From Thermoplasmata archaeon (lineage in GTDB: Archaea > Thermoplasmatota > Thermoplasmata > Lutacidiplasmatales > UBA184): a stretch of DNA of 54,361 nucleotides. The stretch is taken from assembly GCA_030037875.1 (NCBI GenBank), contig JASHPV010000183.1, forward strand, positions 1 to 54,361, given 5' to 3'. Both the position numbers and the translations under genes were made by a program. The notes beneath the pieces were generated by a model. That model was not told where the DNA came from. It saw only the letters and a list, made by a program, of their open reading frames with translations, and did not search any database. Position 1 is the stretch's first letter, and every line of letters begins with the position of its first letter. Positions 1 through 8,223 of the stretch are shown here, piece after piece.

Positions 1-30
1 GGACTCGGCCACGCAAGAGTTTCTGACCGA

Positions 31-198
31 TCAGCTTGTCTTCTTGGCCATTTTCATGACTTCTTCTTTGCTCACCAACTTCTGGTGCATGTCCTTCACG
101 TGCTGCTGCACATGCTGAACGAGTTCGTGTTCTTTCGCACTGATTACCGCGAATCCATCCTCACACTCGACCTTCCACTTCTGCATTGTTGACGCCAT
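31..198 (-). CDS. DUF1059-like small protein
   Basis: A 55-residue protein that opens MASTMQKWKVECEDGF. It matches the plan of DUF1059 proteins: a short beta strand with a Cys and GF, then a helix rich in His and Glu (KEHELVQHVQQHVKDMH). Family members are predicted small metal-binding proteins of unknown role; only the Cys and the His residues of the helix could be ligands here. The first ATG at 198 was chosen; a second ATG lies at 186. It diverges from the L15e gene. Family assignment is from remembered pattern and the function is unknown. Confidence 0.72.
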   Translation of the reverse strand: MASTMQKWKVECEDGFAVISAKEHELVQHVQQHVKDMHQKLVSKEEVMKMAKKTS

Positions 199-331
199 AC
201 TCCACACCCTCGCCTTGCGGGCGACGTCCGGCCAAAACCTCGAATTGTCATAAAATCATGGAGGGGAGCCCGAGGGGGCCGGGGCCGGTCGAGGGCCTGG
301 GCCAAATATGGGCCGTGCGCGCTCAGCAGGG

Positions 332-339
332 TTATAAAT
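332..339 (+). promoter_or_regulatory. TATA box of L15e
   Basis: TTATAAAT is centred about 31 bases before the L15e ATG at 367. That is the archaeal TBP position for a transcript starting at or just before the start codon. The rest of the gap between 199 and 366 shows nothing else convincing. Confidence 0.7.
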
Positions 340-366
340 GGGGCACAGGTCCCCCGCCGGCTTTCC

Positions 367-981
367 ATGTCCACCTCGTCGTATCGCTACGCGGCTCGCT
401 CGTTCCGAGCGACCCAAGGCCCGGAAGGAGCCCCGCTTCGGCATGAGCGCCTCCTGACCTGGCGACAGGAGACGACGGTTAACCGGCTCGAACATCCCAC
501 CCGGTTGGACCGGGCGCGGGCGCTCGGGTGGCGGGCCAAAGAGGGGTTCATCGTGGTTCGCGTCCGAGTCCGTCGGGGGGGCCAACGGAAACGAGCCATC
601 ATCGCGGGACGTCGGCCCAAGCACAAGGGAATCCTACGAATGACCCTTGCCAAGAGCCTGCAGCGGATCTCCGAGGAACGAGCGCAGAAACATTACCCGA
701 ATCTCGAAGTTCTCAATTCCTATTGGGTCGGCGAAGACGGGAAGCAGAAGTTCTTCGAGGTCATCCTCGTGGACCCCCATCATCCCGTCATTTTGGCCGA
801 CCCCAAGATCGCCTGGATTGCGTCACCGGCGCAGCGCGGACGGGTTTTCCGCGGGCTTACGAGTGCGGGATCCAAGGGACGGGGGCTCCGTCGAAAGGGC
901 AAGGGTGCCGAGCGAATGCGCCCTTCGCGGACGCAGAACCGGCGCGACGTCCGGCGGACCCAGGTAAAAGTCATCCCGTGA
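367..981 (+). CDS. rpl15e: 50S ribosomal protein L15e
   Basis: A 204-residue protein, the usual length for archaeal/eukaryotic L15e, a basic protein of the large subunit. Recognisable stretches are the N-terminal Tyr/Arg-rich segment, RLDRARALGW (about residues 46-55), VVRVRVRRGGQRKR, RRPKHKGI and the basic tail with GSKGRGLRRKGKG. The ATG at 367 fits the TATA box at 332. The gene is transcribed alone and converges on the Toprim gene with a 28-base gap. Identification is firm. Confidence 0.97.
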   Translation: MSTSSYRYAARSFRATQGPEGAPLRHERLLTWRQETTVNRLEHPTRLDRARALGWRAKEGFIVVRVRVRRGGQRKRAIIAGRRPKHKGILRMTLAKSLQRISEERAQKHYPNLEVLNSYWVGEDGKQKFFEVILVDPHHPVILADPKIAWIASPAQRGRVFRGLTSAGSKGRGLRRKGKGAERMRPSRTQNRRDVRRTQVKVIP

Positions 982-1009
982 ACCGGGGGAAATGGCCCGG
1001 AGTTCCAGG

Positions 1010-1450
1010 TTACTCGCCGGGCTTCCGAAGCCAATGGTCCAGGGGGGCCCCTGCCCGTTCGGCCGACCGTTGAGCCCACCCGGCGAGTCCTTCCACATGG
1101 GCGACCTCCCCACGGAGCACTCTGGCCAACCGTCGTCGGAATTCCGCGTCGATCAGGATCCCCTCGGCGGCCAGTAATTCCGTCAACCGGTGGGCCAGAT
1201 GTCCGCCTTCACGGTCCCAGTCGGTGAGCACGACGACGTGTTGGCCGGGTTTCGAGAGAGTTTGGGTCAGTTGACTGAACCCCCGACCGGAATGGAACAG
1301 TACAACTCGCCCTGTCACCCCTAGTCGTTGGAGAGAGCGACGATCTCGTTCTCCTTCCACGACAACGACGGTGGCCCCATCCTCGGTTACGGCGAGGAAA
1401 TCCAGCCACAGTTTCAGAAAGTTCTCCCAAGCCTCGGGACGACGTTCCAT
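1010..1450 (-). CDS. Toprim-domain protein (UPF0292-like)
   Basis: A 146-residue single-domain protein. The Toprim signature is visible: VVVVEGERDRRSLQRLG (about residues 28-44) with the conserved Glu, then VVVLTDWDREG (about 72-82) carrying the DxD metal pair. Toprim folds bind divalent metal and catalyse phosphodiester chemistry in primases, topoisomerases and the M5 RNases. Stand-alone archaeal members of this size have no defined substrate as far as I know, so the role is open. The ATG at 1450 has GGAG about eight bases upstream. It is not obviously co-transcribed with a neighbour. Confidence 0.85.
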   Translation of the reverse strand: MERRPEAWENFLKLWLDFLAVTEDGATVVVVEGERDRRSLQRLGVTGRVVLFHSGRGFSQLTQTLSKPGQHVVVLTDWDREGGHLAHRLTELLAAEGILIDAEFRRRLARVLRGEVAHVEGLAGWAQRSAERAGAPLDHWLRKPGE

Positions 1451-1548
1451 CTGATGAGCTCCGAGTAAATCCCGCCCTGGCCAGGGGTATCAACTGCCGC
1501 GGACAGCGCGAAGAACTAAAGCCTCCGCCCTTTCCTCGCTCAAGACCG

Positions 1549-2214
1549 ATGGCGGACTACTACACCAAGCTCCTGGAGTTGCGTCGAGCCGAAGGCTCCG
1601 CCCACGGACTCTCGAAGATACCGGTCGACTTCTACCCTCAGACCCGGGCGTATCTCTCCGAGCTCAAGTCGACGTTCGAGACGGAGTTGCGCGAGAATCC
1701 TTCGGGCCGAAAGGGAGAGTTGGCTCGCCAGACCCATCAGCGGGCCGTCCAGACCGCGAGAGATGTGGTGGAGGCCCGCATGATGAAGATCCTCACCGCC
1801 GCGCTCCAGGCTAGTCTCGGGGGGTCACGGGACTTGCCCAACGCGCTGCCCGAGGAACGCGTTCTTCACGAGTCGCTGCTCGGCTACCTTCGCCAGCACC
1901 GGTCGGAGGTCGCTCCGTATCTCGAACCGACCGGGCCGCCCCCGGCGGCCCCAAAGCGCACGCCGTCGACGGCGTCGCGGAACCTCCCAGGCGAGCCCGC
2001 GCCGCCGCGCGCGGCGGCCCCTGCCTCCGTCGGCGGGGCAGAGACGCAGATCCTCCGCGTACTGAAGGACACTCCCAAGGTCGCTCTGGGGACGGAAACC
2101 ATCGAGCTGCGGCAGGACGACGTGGTCTCGCTCCCGGCGGATGTTGCACGTCTCCTGCTCGAGAATCGTATTGTCGAAGCGGTAGAGGTCCGCGAGAAAT
2201 TCTCTCCGGCTTAG
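1549..2214 (+). CDS. GINS complex subunit, Gins51/Gins15 type
   Basis: A 221-residue subunit of the GINS complex, which joins MCM and Cdc45/GAN in the replicative helicase. The N-terminal helical A domain (about residues 1-120; ADYYTKLLELRRAE, TRAYLSELKSTFETEL) is followed by a Pro/Ala linker and a C-terminal small B domain (about 165-221; VALGTETIELRQDDVVSLP). The A-then-B order is that of archaeal Gins51. A weak TATA-like AACTAAAG lies near 1514-1521. Its TAG at 2212-2214 overlaps the TAA of the convergent MidA-like gene. Confidence 0.88.
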   Translation: MADYYTKLLELRRAEGSAHGLSKIPVDFYPQTRAYLSELKSTFETELRENPSGRKGELARQTHQRAVQTARDVVEARMMKILTAALQASLGGSRDLPNALPEERVLHESLLGYLRQHRSEVAPYLEPTGPPPAAPKRTPSTASRNLPGEPAPPRAAAPASVGGAETQILRVLKDTPKVALGTETIELRQDDVVSLPADVARLLLENRIVEAVEVREKFSPA

Positions 2215-3356
2215 ACTGAAGCGCCGGGCGGCGAAAGTTCCAGGACTTTGAACGACTCGAATCCGAAAAGGAAACTCTTCTGCGCCAACCGAAGTTTCAC
2301 GGACTCCACGGAGTCGGCGCCGACTTCGAGCTGGGACCGGACGTCGTCTACCCCCCACGATACCAAGGCTTCCGAAAGGGGGCCGTAGTACGTTTCCTCG
2401 AGACCGGACGCTTTGGCCGCCCGCCGGACTCGAGTGAAATTTACCCAGGCACTGATGTCCGCGGTCCCGGGCCGCGACAGGGGATCGACCGGGCGATGGG
2501 CCCGGATCGCCTCCAGCGTGCCGCTCCTGCCCCGGGAGATGAGGGCCTCTTCCTCGACGCCGAAGTCGATGAGCACGGCCCGGCCACCGGCGAGATGATC
2601 CGCCAGCTCCCGAATCCAGGCCTCCATGGCGCCGGAAATCTCGAGCACGGTCCCCGGGGGAGCGCTCCCAGGAAGGTCCCCCGGCAGTTCGCTCGAGGCG
2701 GGCGCCCGCGTCTCGGCCTGGAGTGGGCCCTCCGCTGGAACGATGACTCCCACCTCCGACCAACCTCGGTCCGTCCTCACCAGCCGCCGAAAGGGGAACG
2801 CATCCAGCAGTTCGTTGGCGAGGAGTATCCCACGGAGTGGTTCCAGCGAACCTAGCGACGGAGCGAAGCGCCAAGGGACCTGTCCCGGCTCGGTCCGACC
2901 AAGGCGATTTTGGATGGCGGTCCGGAGCGAGGCCGACCGTTCGACCAACACGTACTCCCAACCCGCGAACTCGGTCGACCCACGAGGGAGCGCGGTCCGG
3001 ATGTCCGCGGCCAGAGTGCCGTCGCCGGGCCCCACTTCGACGATCGGAAATCGGGAGGGGGATCCTTCCGCGCGTCGAATCTGACGGAAGTGGGCGGCCA
3101 GCGTCGCGCCGAACAGGCCATGGACGTGAGCGGCGGTATAGAAGTCGCCTTCCCGCCCGAGTCGAGTCGACGCTCGGTCGTAGAACCCTCGACCGGGGTC
3201 GTAGAGAGAGATTTCCATGAAGCGGTCGAACGGTAGAAACCCGTCCCCATCCGCCGCGCCGCGTAGTCGGCGCCTAAGTACCGGGTCGACCGACCGGTCC
3301 CTGCCCGAGTCGGAAGGAATCGGGACGCGGGGCGACCCAGAATCGTCCGGCCCCAT
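2211..3356 (-). CDS. MidA/NDUFAF7-family SAM-dependent methyltransferase
   Basis: A 381-residue member of the COG1565 family. Visible motifs are RFMEISLYDPGRGFY and EGDFYTAAHVHGLFG near residues 46-84 and a class I SAM-binding motif PIVEVGPGDGTLA near 104-116. The mitochondrial homologue methylates an arginine of a complex I subunit; the archaeal substrate is unknown. The reading frame stays coding-like back to the ATG at 3356, although the Ser/Asp/Arg-rich first 30 residues could be a late extension. It follows the PAC2 gene by 30 bases on the same strand, so co-transcription is likely. Confidence 0.85.
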   Translation of the reverse strand: MGPDDSGSPRVPIPSDSGRDRSVDPVLRRRLRGAADGDGFLPFDRFMEISLYDPGRGFYDRASTRLGREGDFYTAAHVHGLFGATLAAHFRQIRRAEGSPSRFPIVEVGPGDGTLAADIRTALPRGSTEFAGWEYVLVERSASLRTAIQNRLGRTEPGQVPWRFAPSLGSLEPLRGILLANELLDAFPFRRLVRTDRGWSEVGVIVPAEGPLQAETRAPASSELPGDLPGSAPPGTVLEISGAMEAWIRELADHLAGGRAVLIDFGVEEEALISRGRSGTLEAIRAHRPVDPLSRPGTADISAWVNFTRVRRAAKASGLEETYYGPLSEALVSWGVDDVRSQLEVGADSVESVKLRLAQKSFLFGFESFKVLELSPPGASV

Positions 3357-3386
3357 GGTCCACGTGGGGGGAACAGTCCAGCCCGG

Positions 3387-4166
3387 TCAGCCGATGTAGC
3401 CCAGGTCTTCCCGAGCCTGGGCGGGCGTTTCAGCTCCGCGAGTCGGAGTCTCGGCCTCGCGGAACTTCTGGGCGATCCGGTCGATCTCCTTCGCCTTGTG
3501 CTCCAGTTCGGTGAAGTCGATCGTGAGGTTGAGCACCTTGCTCAGGACGCGCAGTACCGCTTCCGCACTCCGGGGGTCGACGAAGTACCCCGAGGTCTCT
3601 CCCATCAAACACACGCCCTCCATCCCGTAGACGCGGCCAAGCCCCAGGAAAAGCCCACTCGCTCCGATGAGGCCCCCACCCGGGTCGGTGCGGGAGAAAA
3701 CGACGCCGAACTTCTTCATCGCTTCGACGCGGGCCTCGGAGGTCGCCGCTCCCAGCACGCGAGGACCCTCCACGAGGTGACCCTGAGCGAAGCCGGCAAG
3801 GGTGTAGACCTCGCGAACGCCCATTTGACTTGCCAAAGCGAGGACGCGATCGGTGAGTTCGTACTGACCTTCCGGGGTGATGCCCTGATAATCGCCCCCC
3901 AGGAGAATCAAATCGCGCTGAGCCGGGCCGGCGGCGCGCACGTACGAGAGATCATTGGAAACCAGGCGGATCAGGCCCTCCTCGCTGACGTAGACCTGGG
4001 GTGGGAAGAACTTGGAATGGATCCAGCCGAAGGAGGTGGCATTCAGCTTCTCCTTGAGGTAGTCGATCGCGAGCTTTCCGACGTTCCCCACGCCGGGTAG
4101 GCCCTCGATCAATACGGGGTCCTGGAGCTTCACCTGCTCGGTGATGCGGATGAGTACGTCCTCCAT
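3387..4166 (-). CDS. PAC2-family proteasome assembly chaperone homologue
   Basis: A 259-residue protein of the PAC2/PbaB family, ATP-independent chaperones for assembly of proteasome alpha rings. Signatures are VLIEGLPGVGNVGKLAIDYL (residues 18-37), HSKFFPPQVY, the GG(D) loop and the conserved glycine-rich GGGLIGASGLFLGLG. The C-terminal 40 residues are a charged helix. In many archaea the PAC2 gene sits beside Nop10 and aIF2-alpha; here that cluster is 18 kb away and PAC2 lies between the RecA-like trio and the MidA-like gene. The ATG at 4166 begins exactly at the family start. Confidence 0.93.
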   Translation of the reverse strand: MEDVLIRITEQVKLQDPVLIEGLPGVGNVGKLAIDYLKEKLNATSFGWIHSKFFPPQVYVSEEGLIRLVSNDLSYVRAAGPAQRDLILLGGDYQGITPEGQYELTDRVLALASQMGVREVYTLAGFAQGHLVEGPRVLGAATSEARVEAMKKFGVVFSRTDPGGGLIGASGLFLGLGRVYGMEGVCLMGETSGYFVDPRSAEAVLRVLSKVLNLTIDFTELEHKAKEIDRIAQKFREAETPTRGAETPAQAREDLGYIG

Positions 4167-4246
4167 GGTGCCCTCTTTCGATGGAGCGGGGAACGATAGA
4201 TAACGGTTCGGTTACCGGAGGGTCCGGGAAGAGTGAGGTCTCCGAG

Positions 4247-4996
4247 TCAGGGAGCAACGTGGAAGCCCGTGTCATCGATGGTCAACCGACGGATCTGGGT
4301 GCGCTCGGGGTGATTCCGGAGCTTCCGGACCTCGAGCGTGTGTTCGAAAGTGGCCCCGTTGGGGTCGGAGCGCAAGGTGATGCCGAGGTCCGCGACGTCC
4401 TCGAGCATCGCACTGGACTTGTTGTCGAGCGACGCCTGCTGCACCGTTACCATCGCCTTGCCTCCCAGGAGTTGGGTCCGGGAGCGAATCTGCCGGACCA
4501 GGTTGACCACCTCGGACACTTCGAGCAGCTCGAGGAGAAAGTCGAGCGAGTCCAGGACCAAACGGAACGGCGCATCGAGGCCCGCGAGGTCGTTCAGGAA
4601 CCGGTTCACTAGACTGTAGGGTCCGACGGAGACCTCCGCCCGGCGAGCGTTCCGGAGGTCGTCCAACCGGAGCCCCCGTTCCCGGATCCTAGAGACCTCG
4701 AGCTGGGGCTCCAGTACGCGCTGGTAGTAATCATCGGAAAGGTTCCCGAAGCGGATCGGCTCCGGATCCCAGTGAAAGGAGCGGAACGCGTCCTGCGAAT
4801 CGATCGTACGTTCGGCGGTAGTGTAGTAGAACACGGGCGTCGAGCCGACCCCGGCTTGGGCGAACTGTTTCGCCAGGAGGTGGGAGCCGGACCCAGGCGT
4901 GCCGATAACCACGATGAGGCAGCCGGGAGGCAGGTAAGGAGAGAGGGCGGCGTCGATATCGGGAATGCCCATGAGCGGCTCGTCCCCGGTCGTCAC
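4247..4996 (-). CDS. RecA/KaiC-like protein with broken P-loop
   Basis: A 249-residue protein with the KaiC-like RecA fold. At the Walker A position it reads GTPGSGSH (residues 32-39): the backbone glycines are kept, but the catalytic Lys is Ser and the following Thr/Ser is His. The Walker B strand FRLVLDSLDF keeps its Asp (residue 149). By family logic it should bind nucleotide weakly or not at all. The GTG start at 4996 overlaps the TGA of the upstream gene as GTGA, so translation is coupled. It is the third member of a three-gene RecA-like run. Function is not known. Confidence 0.8.
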   Translation of the reverse strand: MTTGDEPLMGIPDIDAALSPYLPPGCLIVVIGTPGSGSHLLAKQFAQAGVGSTPVFYYTTAERTIDSQDAFRSFHWDPEPIRFGNLSDDYYQRVLEPQLEVSRIRERGLRLDDLRNARRAEVSVGPYSLVNRFLNDLAGLDAPFRLVLDSLDFLLELLEVSEVVNLVRQIRSRTQLLGGKAMVTVQQASLDNKSSAMLEDVADLGITLRSDPNGATFEHTLEVRKLRNHPERTQIRRLTIDDTGFHVAP

Positions 4997-5577
4997 GAGC
5001 TGCCCCCGAGCGTGAACGATTCGTCGACCACGAGGGCGAGGATCCGGTCGAGCTCGGTTCCCTCGGTCTCCGAGGTGGAGAACAGGACGGTGAGCACCGA
5101 TCGCGTCTTCAGGTTGTTCACGAGGATATGGAAGAACTCCGACAGGACCTCCGGGGCGTTGTGGACGGCCAGGGAATTCACCGAGTCAATGATGACCATG
5201 TTGCGCTGGCTAGGGTGCCTCCGGAGCAGGTACTCGATCCGAAGCATGATCCCCTCGAGCATGGTGGGGCTCTCCACGTACGAGGCGTTGGGCAGGGTGT
5301 CCTGGTAGCTCATCATCAGGTGAGAAATGGCGTCCACGAAGGAGAGCCGGGTGGAGGGGATGTCGAGCGCCTGCAGCAGACTCCAGACGAGCGAAGCGGG
5401 ATTCGTCACCGAGACGTAAATCGTGTGCGAGTTCGTCTCGCCCCCGAGGTCACGGACCGTGAGGCCGAGCGCCGCCAGATAATTGTCCGCGTAATCCCGC
5501 GCGCCCAGTCGGAGGGCCACCGTCCCACCGCTGGTGAACGACCGCAGCCGGTCGGCTATCTCGGATTCGCGGGCCAT
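4993..5577 (-). CDS. RecA/KaiC-like protein lacking a P-loop
   Basis: A 194-residue protein. It keeps the late RecA-core strands, including NMVIIDSVNSL with the Walker B Asp at residue 131 and the following VLTVLFSTSE strand. In the Walker A place it has ALRLGARDYADNYLAALG, with no GxxGxGK. It therefore looks like a non-catalytic partner of the canonical KaiC-like protein encoded four bases upstream. It overlaps the next gene by GTGA. The fold call rests on Walker B and strand pattern; the specific role is unknown. Confidence 0.72.
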   Translation of the reverse strand: MARESEIADRLRSFTSGGTVALRLGARDYADNYLAALGLTVRDLGGETNSHTIYVSVTNPASLVWSLLQALDIPSTRLSFVDAISHLMMSYQDTLPNASYVESPTMLEGIMLRIEYLLRRHPSQRNMVIIDSVNSLAVHNAPEVLSEFFHILVNNLKTRSVLTVLFSTSETEGTELDRILALVVDESFTLGGSS

Positions 5578-5581
5578 GAGC

Positions 5582-6370
5582 CTAGGCAGTCTCCAATCGG
5601 CCGCCTTTGAGGAACGGCGCCATGAGCAGGCCGATCGGCGTGAGCTCGATGACGTACTGGGCCCGCGAGTGAACGGTTCCCCGCATCTTGATGATCTGCA
5701 GCACGCGCAGCATGTCGCCCCGGCGACGAACGTTCGAGAGCATCACGACCCCGTCGACAATCGCTTCTTCCACCCCATACAGCGAGTGGACGCCCGGTAC
5801 CGCCCCCACCTCGGCGACCATCAACGACGTGGTGCCGAGCTCCGAGAACGCCTGGGCCAACTTGAGGATGAAATCTCGGGCCTTCTCCTCGCTCCGAACC
5901 CGGAACCCCACCGAGGTTAGGGAATCCACGACGACGCGCCGGGCCCCGCTCTCCCGGACAAGGTCTTGAATCGTGCGAACCAGGATGTCCACCTCACCGG
6001 GCTTGAGTTCCTCTCGGTTGAGACCGAGACGGTCGTAGACTATCGGGAGGTCCACGATGGTGACCAGGTTGTTGTTCACGAGATCGGTGTGGAAGAACTC
6101 GAAGGTGCTGAAGTTCTGCATGAGTTTGGCCGACGCTTCGGTCACAGAGATGAAGAGTCCCTTCTCGCCCCGTTCCGCGCCCCGGACGAGGAACTCGAGG
6201 CAGAGCGTCGTCTTGCCCGTGCCGACACCCCCGGCCACGAGCACCATGTTCGCGCGCGGGATTCCACCCCCGAGAATGTTGTCGAGGCCCTCGATACCAG
6301 TGACACATCGGTCCGCCAGTGCGTCTGTGGAGGGAGTCGTCGCCGGCGGGCCGGGGCGTGTTCCGCTCAC
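5582..6370 (-). CDS. KaiC-like RecA-superfamily ATPase
   Basis: A 262-residue single-domain KaiC-like ATPase and the only one of three adjacent paralogues with an intact P-loop, GGVGTGKTT (residues 47-55). Other motifs are CVTGIEGLDNILGGGIPRAN, typical of the KaiC N-terminus, GLFISVTE, and Walker B RRVVVDSLTSVGF. The GTG at 6370 was chosen because a TATA-like TTTTAGCA lies 24 bases upstream; an ATG at 6451 would add 27 residues encoded across that promoter. KaiC-like proteins commonly act as oligomeric ATP switches in signalling or motility, but no partner beyond the two degenerate paralogues is evident. Confidence 0.88.
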   Translation of the reverse strand: MSGTRPGPPATTPSTDALADRCVTGIEGLDNILGGGIPRANMVLVAGGVGTGKTTLCLEFLVRGAERGEKGLFISVTEASAKLMQNFSTFEFFHTDLVNNNLVTIVDLPIVYDRLGLNREELKPGEVDILVRTIQDLVRESGARRVVVDSLTSVGFRVRSEEKARDFILKLAQAFSELGTTSLMVAEVGAVPGVHSLYGVEEAIVDGVVMLSNVRRRGDMLRVLQIIKMRGTVHSRAQYVIELTPIGLLMAPFLKGGRLETA

Positions 6371-6390
6371 GAGGGCGGGAGCCGGGGCTA

Positions 6391-6398
6391 TGCTAAAA
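6391..6398 (-). promoter_or_regulatory. TATA-like box before the KaiC trio
   Basis: The minus-strand sequence TTTTAGCA is centred 24 bases upstream of the GTG at 6370. This supports a leaderless transcript and decides between the two possible starts of the KaiC-like gene. Confidence 0.5.
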
Positions 6399-6577
6399 TG
6401 CTTACCGCCGTGGATTTCTCCGGTCCTGCTCGCCGGCCGTCCGGGACCCAAGCGGGCCCGGTGGTCCCGGCAAATCCCACGGGCTCCCGAGTGAACTGTA
6501 GCGGGTTTGGGCGACCGGTTCCGGATTCCGGGCGATTCGGAAGAATACGGTGGGAACGGATAACCGCCACCGCCGGG

Positions 6578-8116
6578 CTATGGGCTCGAAGGCGGCCCGC
6601 GGGGAGACGGGTTCCACATGAAGCATTGGGAACAGCGCAACGGCCCACCCGCACCCATGAGATCATGGAAGCAATCCGTGCAGAAGGGGCGACCGCAGTC
6701 CACGCATCCCGACAACCCCGAGGCGGTCCCGACCCGCCGGTTGCACCGTACGCACGCGACGGGGCCGGCCGCGGTACTCGTGCCGGTCTCCGGCGAACGG
6801 GGGAGACCCTGATTCGGAACCGGCTCAGAGGAAAGTAGGGCGGGGGCCGGGATTTCGCTGGGGGGAGCTTGCGTGTCGGTGAGCAACTCCGGTCGCCCCT
6901 CGGTGGAAACCACTGGTCCTAGAACGGTTTCAAGGGGTTCCGCCGAGGGTGAGGGCGGTTCCGGGGCCGTTCCTTTGTACTCGTCGGGCGCGGATTCCAC
7001 CGGGTCAGGGGCGGGGAGGCTCGAGGACGGAGGTATGTCGGAGATCACAGGTCGCGCCTCCCCTGGTACGTCTGGTGGCAAGTCAGATCGGCCGAGGCGT
7101 AGCGCGCGAGCGGACATCCGCGCCGCGAGTGAGCGAATGGGAGACTCGACTGGCGGAGCGGCGCTCACCGAGGTCGAGCCAAAGGGACTCGGTTCGGTGG
7201 TGCTCTCTGCGGCGACCGTGCTAGTCGGTCCGGTTGGCTTGAGAGAAACGGCTTGTATCAGGCGCTGCCACGACGGTCGGGTATCTCGGTTATCGGTCGG
7301 AACCTCCGGCGGCGGGGGATTCTCCTCCGGCGTCGCCTGACTAACGGACCCCACTTCGGGGGTGGGCGAAGCGTTCAACGGGAGATCTTCGACCGGCCTT
7401 TCAGACACTGAGATGGTGGGCTCCAACACCGGAGCGGAATCGGGTGATTCGACCACCACCGGCTGAACCGATTCGGGAATCGCGCCGGAGATTTCGGCCG
7501 GCATTGACGGAGCAGGGTGACTCTCCGAAGCAACAAGGTCGGGAGTGGTGGGGGTATTCGATTCGGCTACATCGTCAACGGGTTCCGGAGCGGAATCCCC
7601 TATCGCCCGAGGTGGCTCTTGGGATTGCGCACCAGGTCCTCCGATATCGCGCCAAGAGCCAGGGATGTCGATCGGGAGGGGTGCTCCAGCAGTATCGGTG
7701 GCTCCGGCGAGAGTTACTGGTGTCGATGGCTGGGATGTGAACGGCTCCGGCCCGATTCGCACATCGATCAGGGTGGGTGTCCTCGGGGGGAGCGCCACGT
7801 CGTGTGCGGCGACGGGCAGATCGTGGTTCAGGGGAGTGACTGGAGAGTAAGTCTGACGCGCCGGCAGGATGAAGATGCCCCCGGCAGAGATCAGGCCCAT
7901 CCCCGCGAAGAGCGGCCAGAGCGGAAAGTGGTGGTCGGCCCCCAAGGTCAACCTCAGAACCCCGGATGCTGCGGCCGCGCCGAGAAGAAGCACTGTGAGT
8001 GCGATCAAAGGAGCGCTCCCGACCACTTTCTCCTTCACCGATTCAGCCGCTCGAGGCGTCGGGTCGGGCGGGGCCGGAGCGTCCTGGAACGTAGCGCGGT
8101 GGAACTCAGCTGACAT
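6578..8116 (-). CDS. Two-helix membrane protein with FYVE-spaced zinc finger
   Basis: A 512-residue protein that I do not recognise as a whole. Two hydrophobic helices (about residues 34-57 and 65-84) are followed by a roughly 370-residue Pro/Ser/Glu-rich linker. The C-terminal finger (residues 455-498) has eight cysteines spaced CX2C-X12-CX2C-X4-CX2C-X12-CX2C. This is the cross-brace spacing of FYVE/RING-like fingers, including the GRPFCTDC element between the second and third pairs. The basic RRHHCR motif that lets eukaryotic FYVE domains bind phosphoinositide is absent. The linker has low complexity and would hold the finger away from the membrane. It lies directly upstream of the KaiC trio on the same strand. 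No function is assigned. Confidence 0.78.
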   Translation of the reverse strand: MSAEFHRATFQDAPAPPDPTPRAAESVKEKVVGSAPLIALTVLLLGAAAASGVLRLTLGADHHFPLWPLFAGMGLISAGGIFILPARQTYSPVTPLNHDLPVAAHDVALPPRTPTLIDVRIGPEPFTSQPSTPVTLAGATDTAGAPLPIDIPGSWRDIGGPGAQSQEPPRAIGDSAPEPVDDVAESNTPTTPDLVASESHPAPSMPAEISGAIPESVQPVVVESPDSAPVLEPTISVSERPVEDLPLNASPTPEVGSVSQATPEENPPPPEVPTDNRDTRPSWQRLIQAVSLKPTGPTSTVAAESTTEPSPFGSTSVSAAPPVESPIRSLAARMSARALRLGRSDLPPDVPGEARPVISDIPPSSSLPAPDPVESAPDEYKGTAPEPPSPSAEPLETVLGPVVSTEGRPELLTDTQAPPSEIPAPALLSSEPVPNQGLPRSPETGTSTAAGPVACVRCNRRVGTASGLSGCVDCGRPFCTDCFHDLMGAGGPLRCSQCFMWNPSPRGPPSSP

Positions 8117-8223
8117 CGGATTCCTTCGCCCGGCCCCGAACGTCGGCCAACGCCGCTAGTCGAACAAGCCCTGGAAGCGGTTGGTCAGGGGCTGGCACGG
8201 CACCCCTCGAGGATGGATTTCCC

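Noticed and set aside
1825-2961. 378-codon minus-strand frame over GINS and MidA
   Set aside because: Low-complexity Arg/Gly-rich shadow of known genes.
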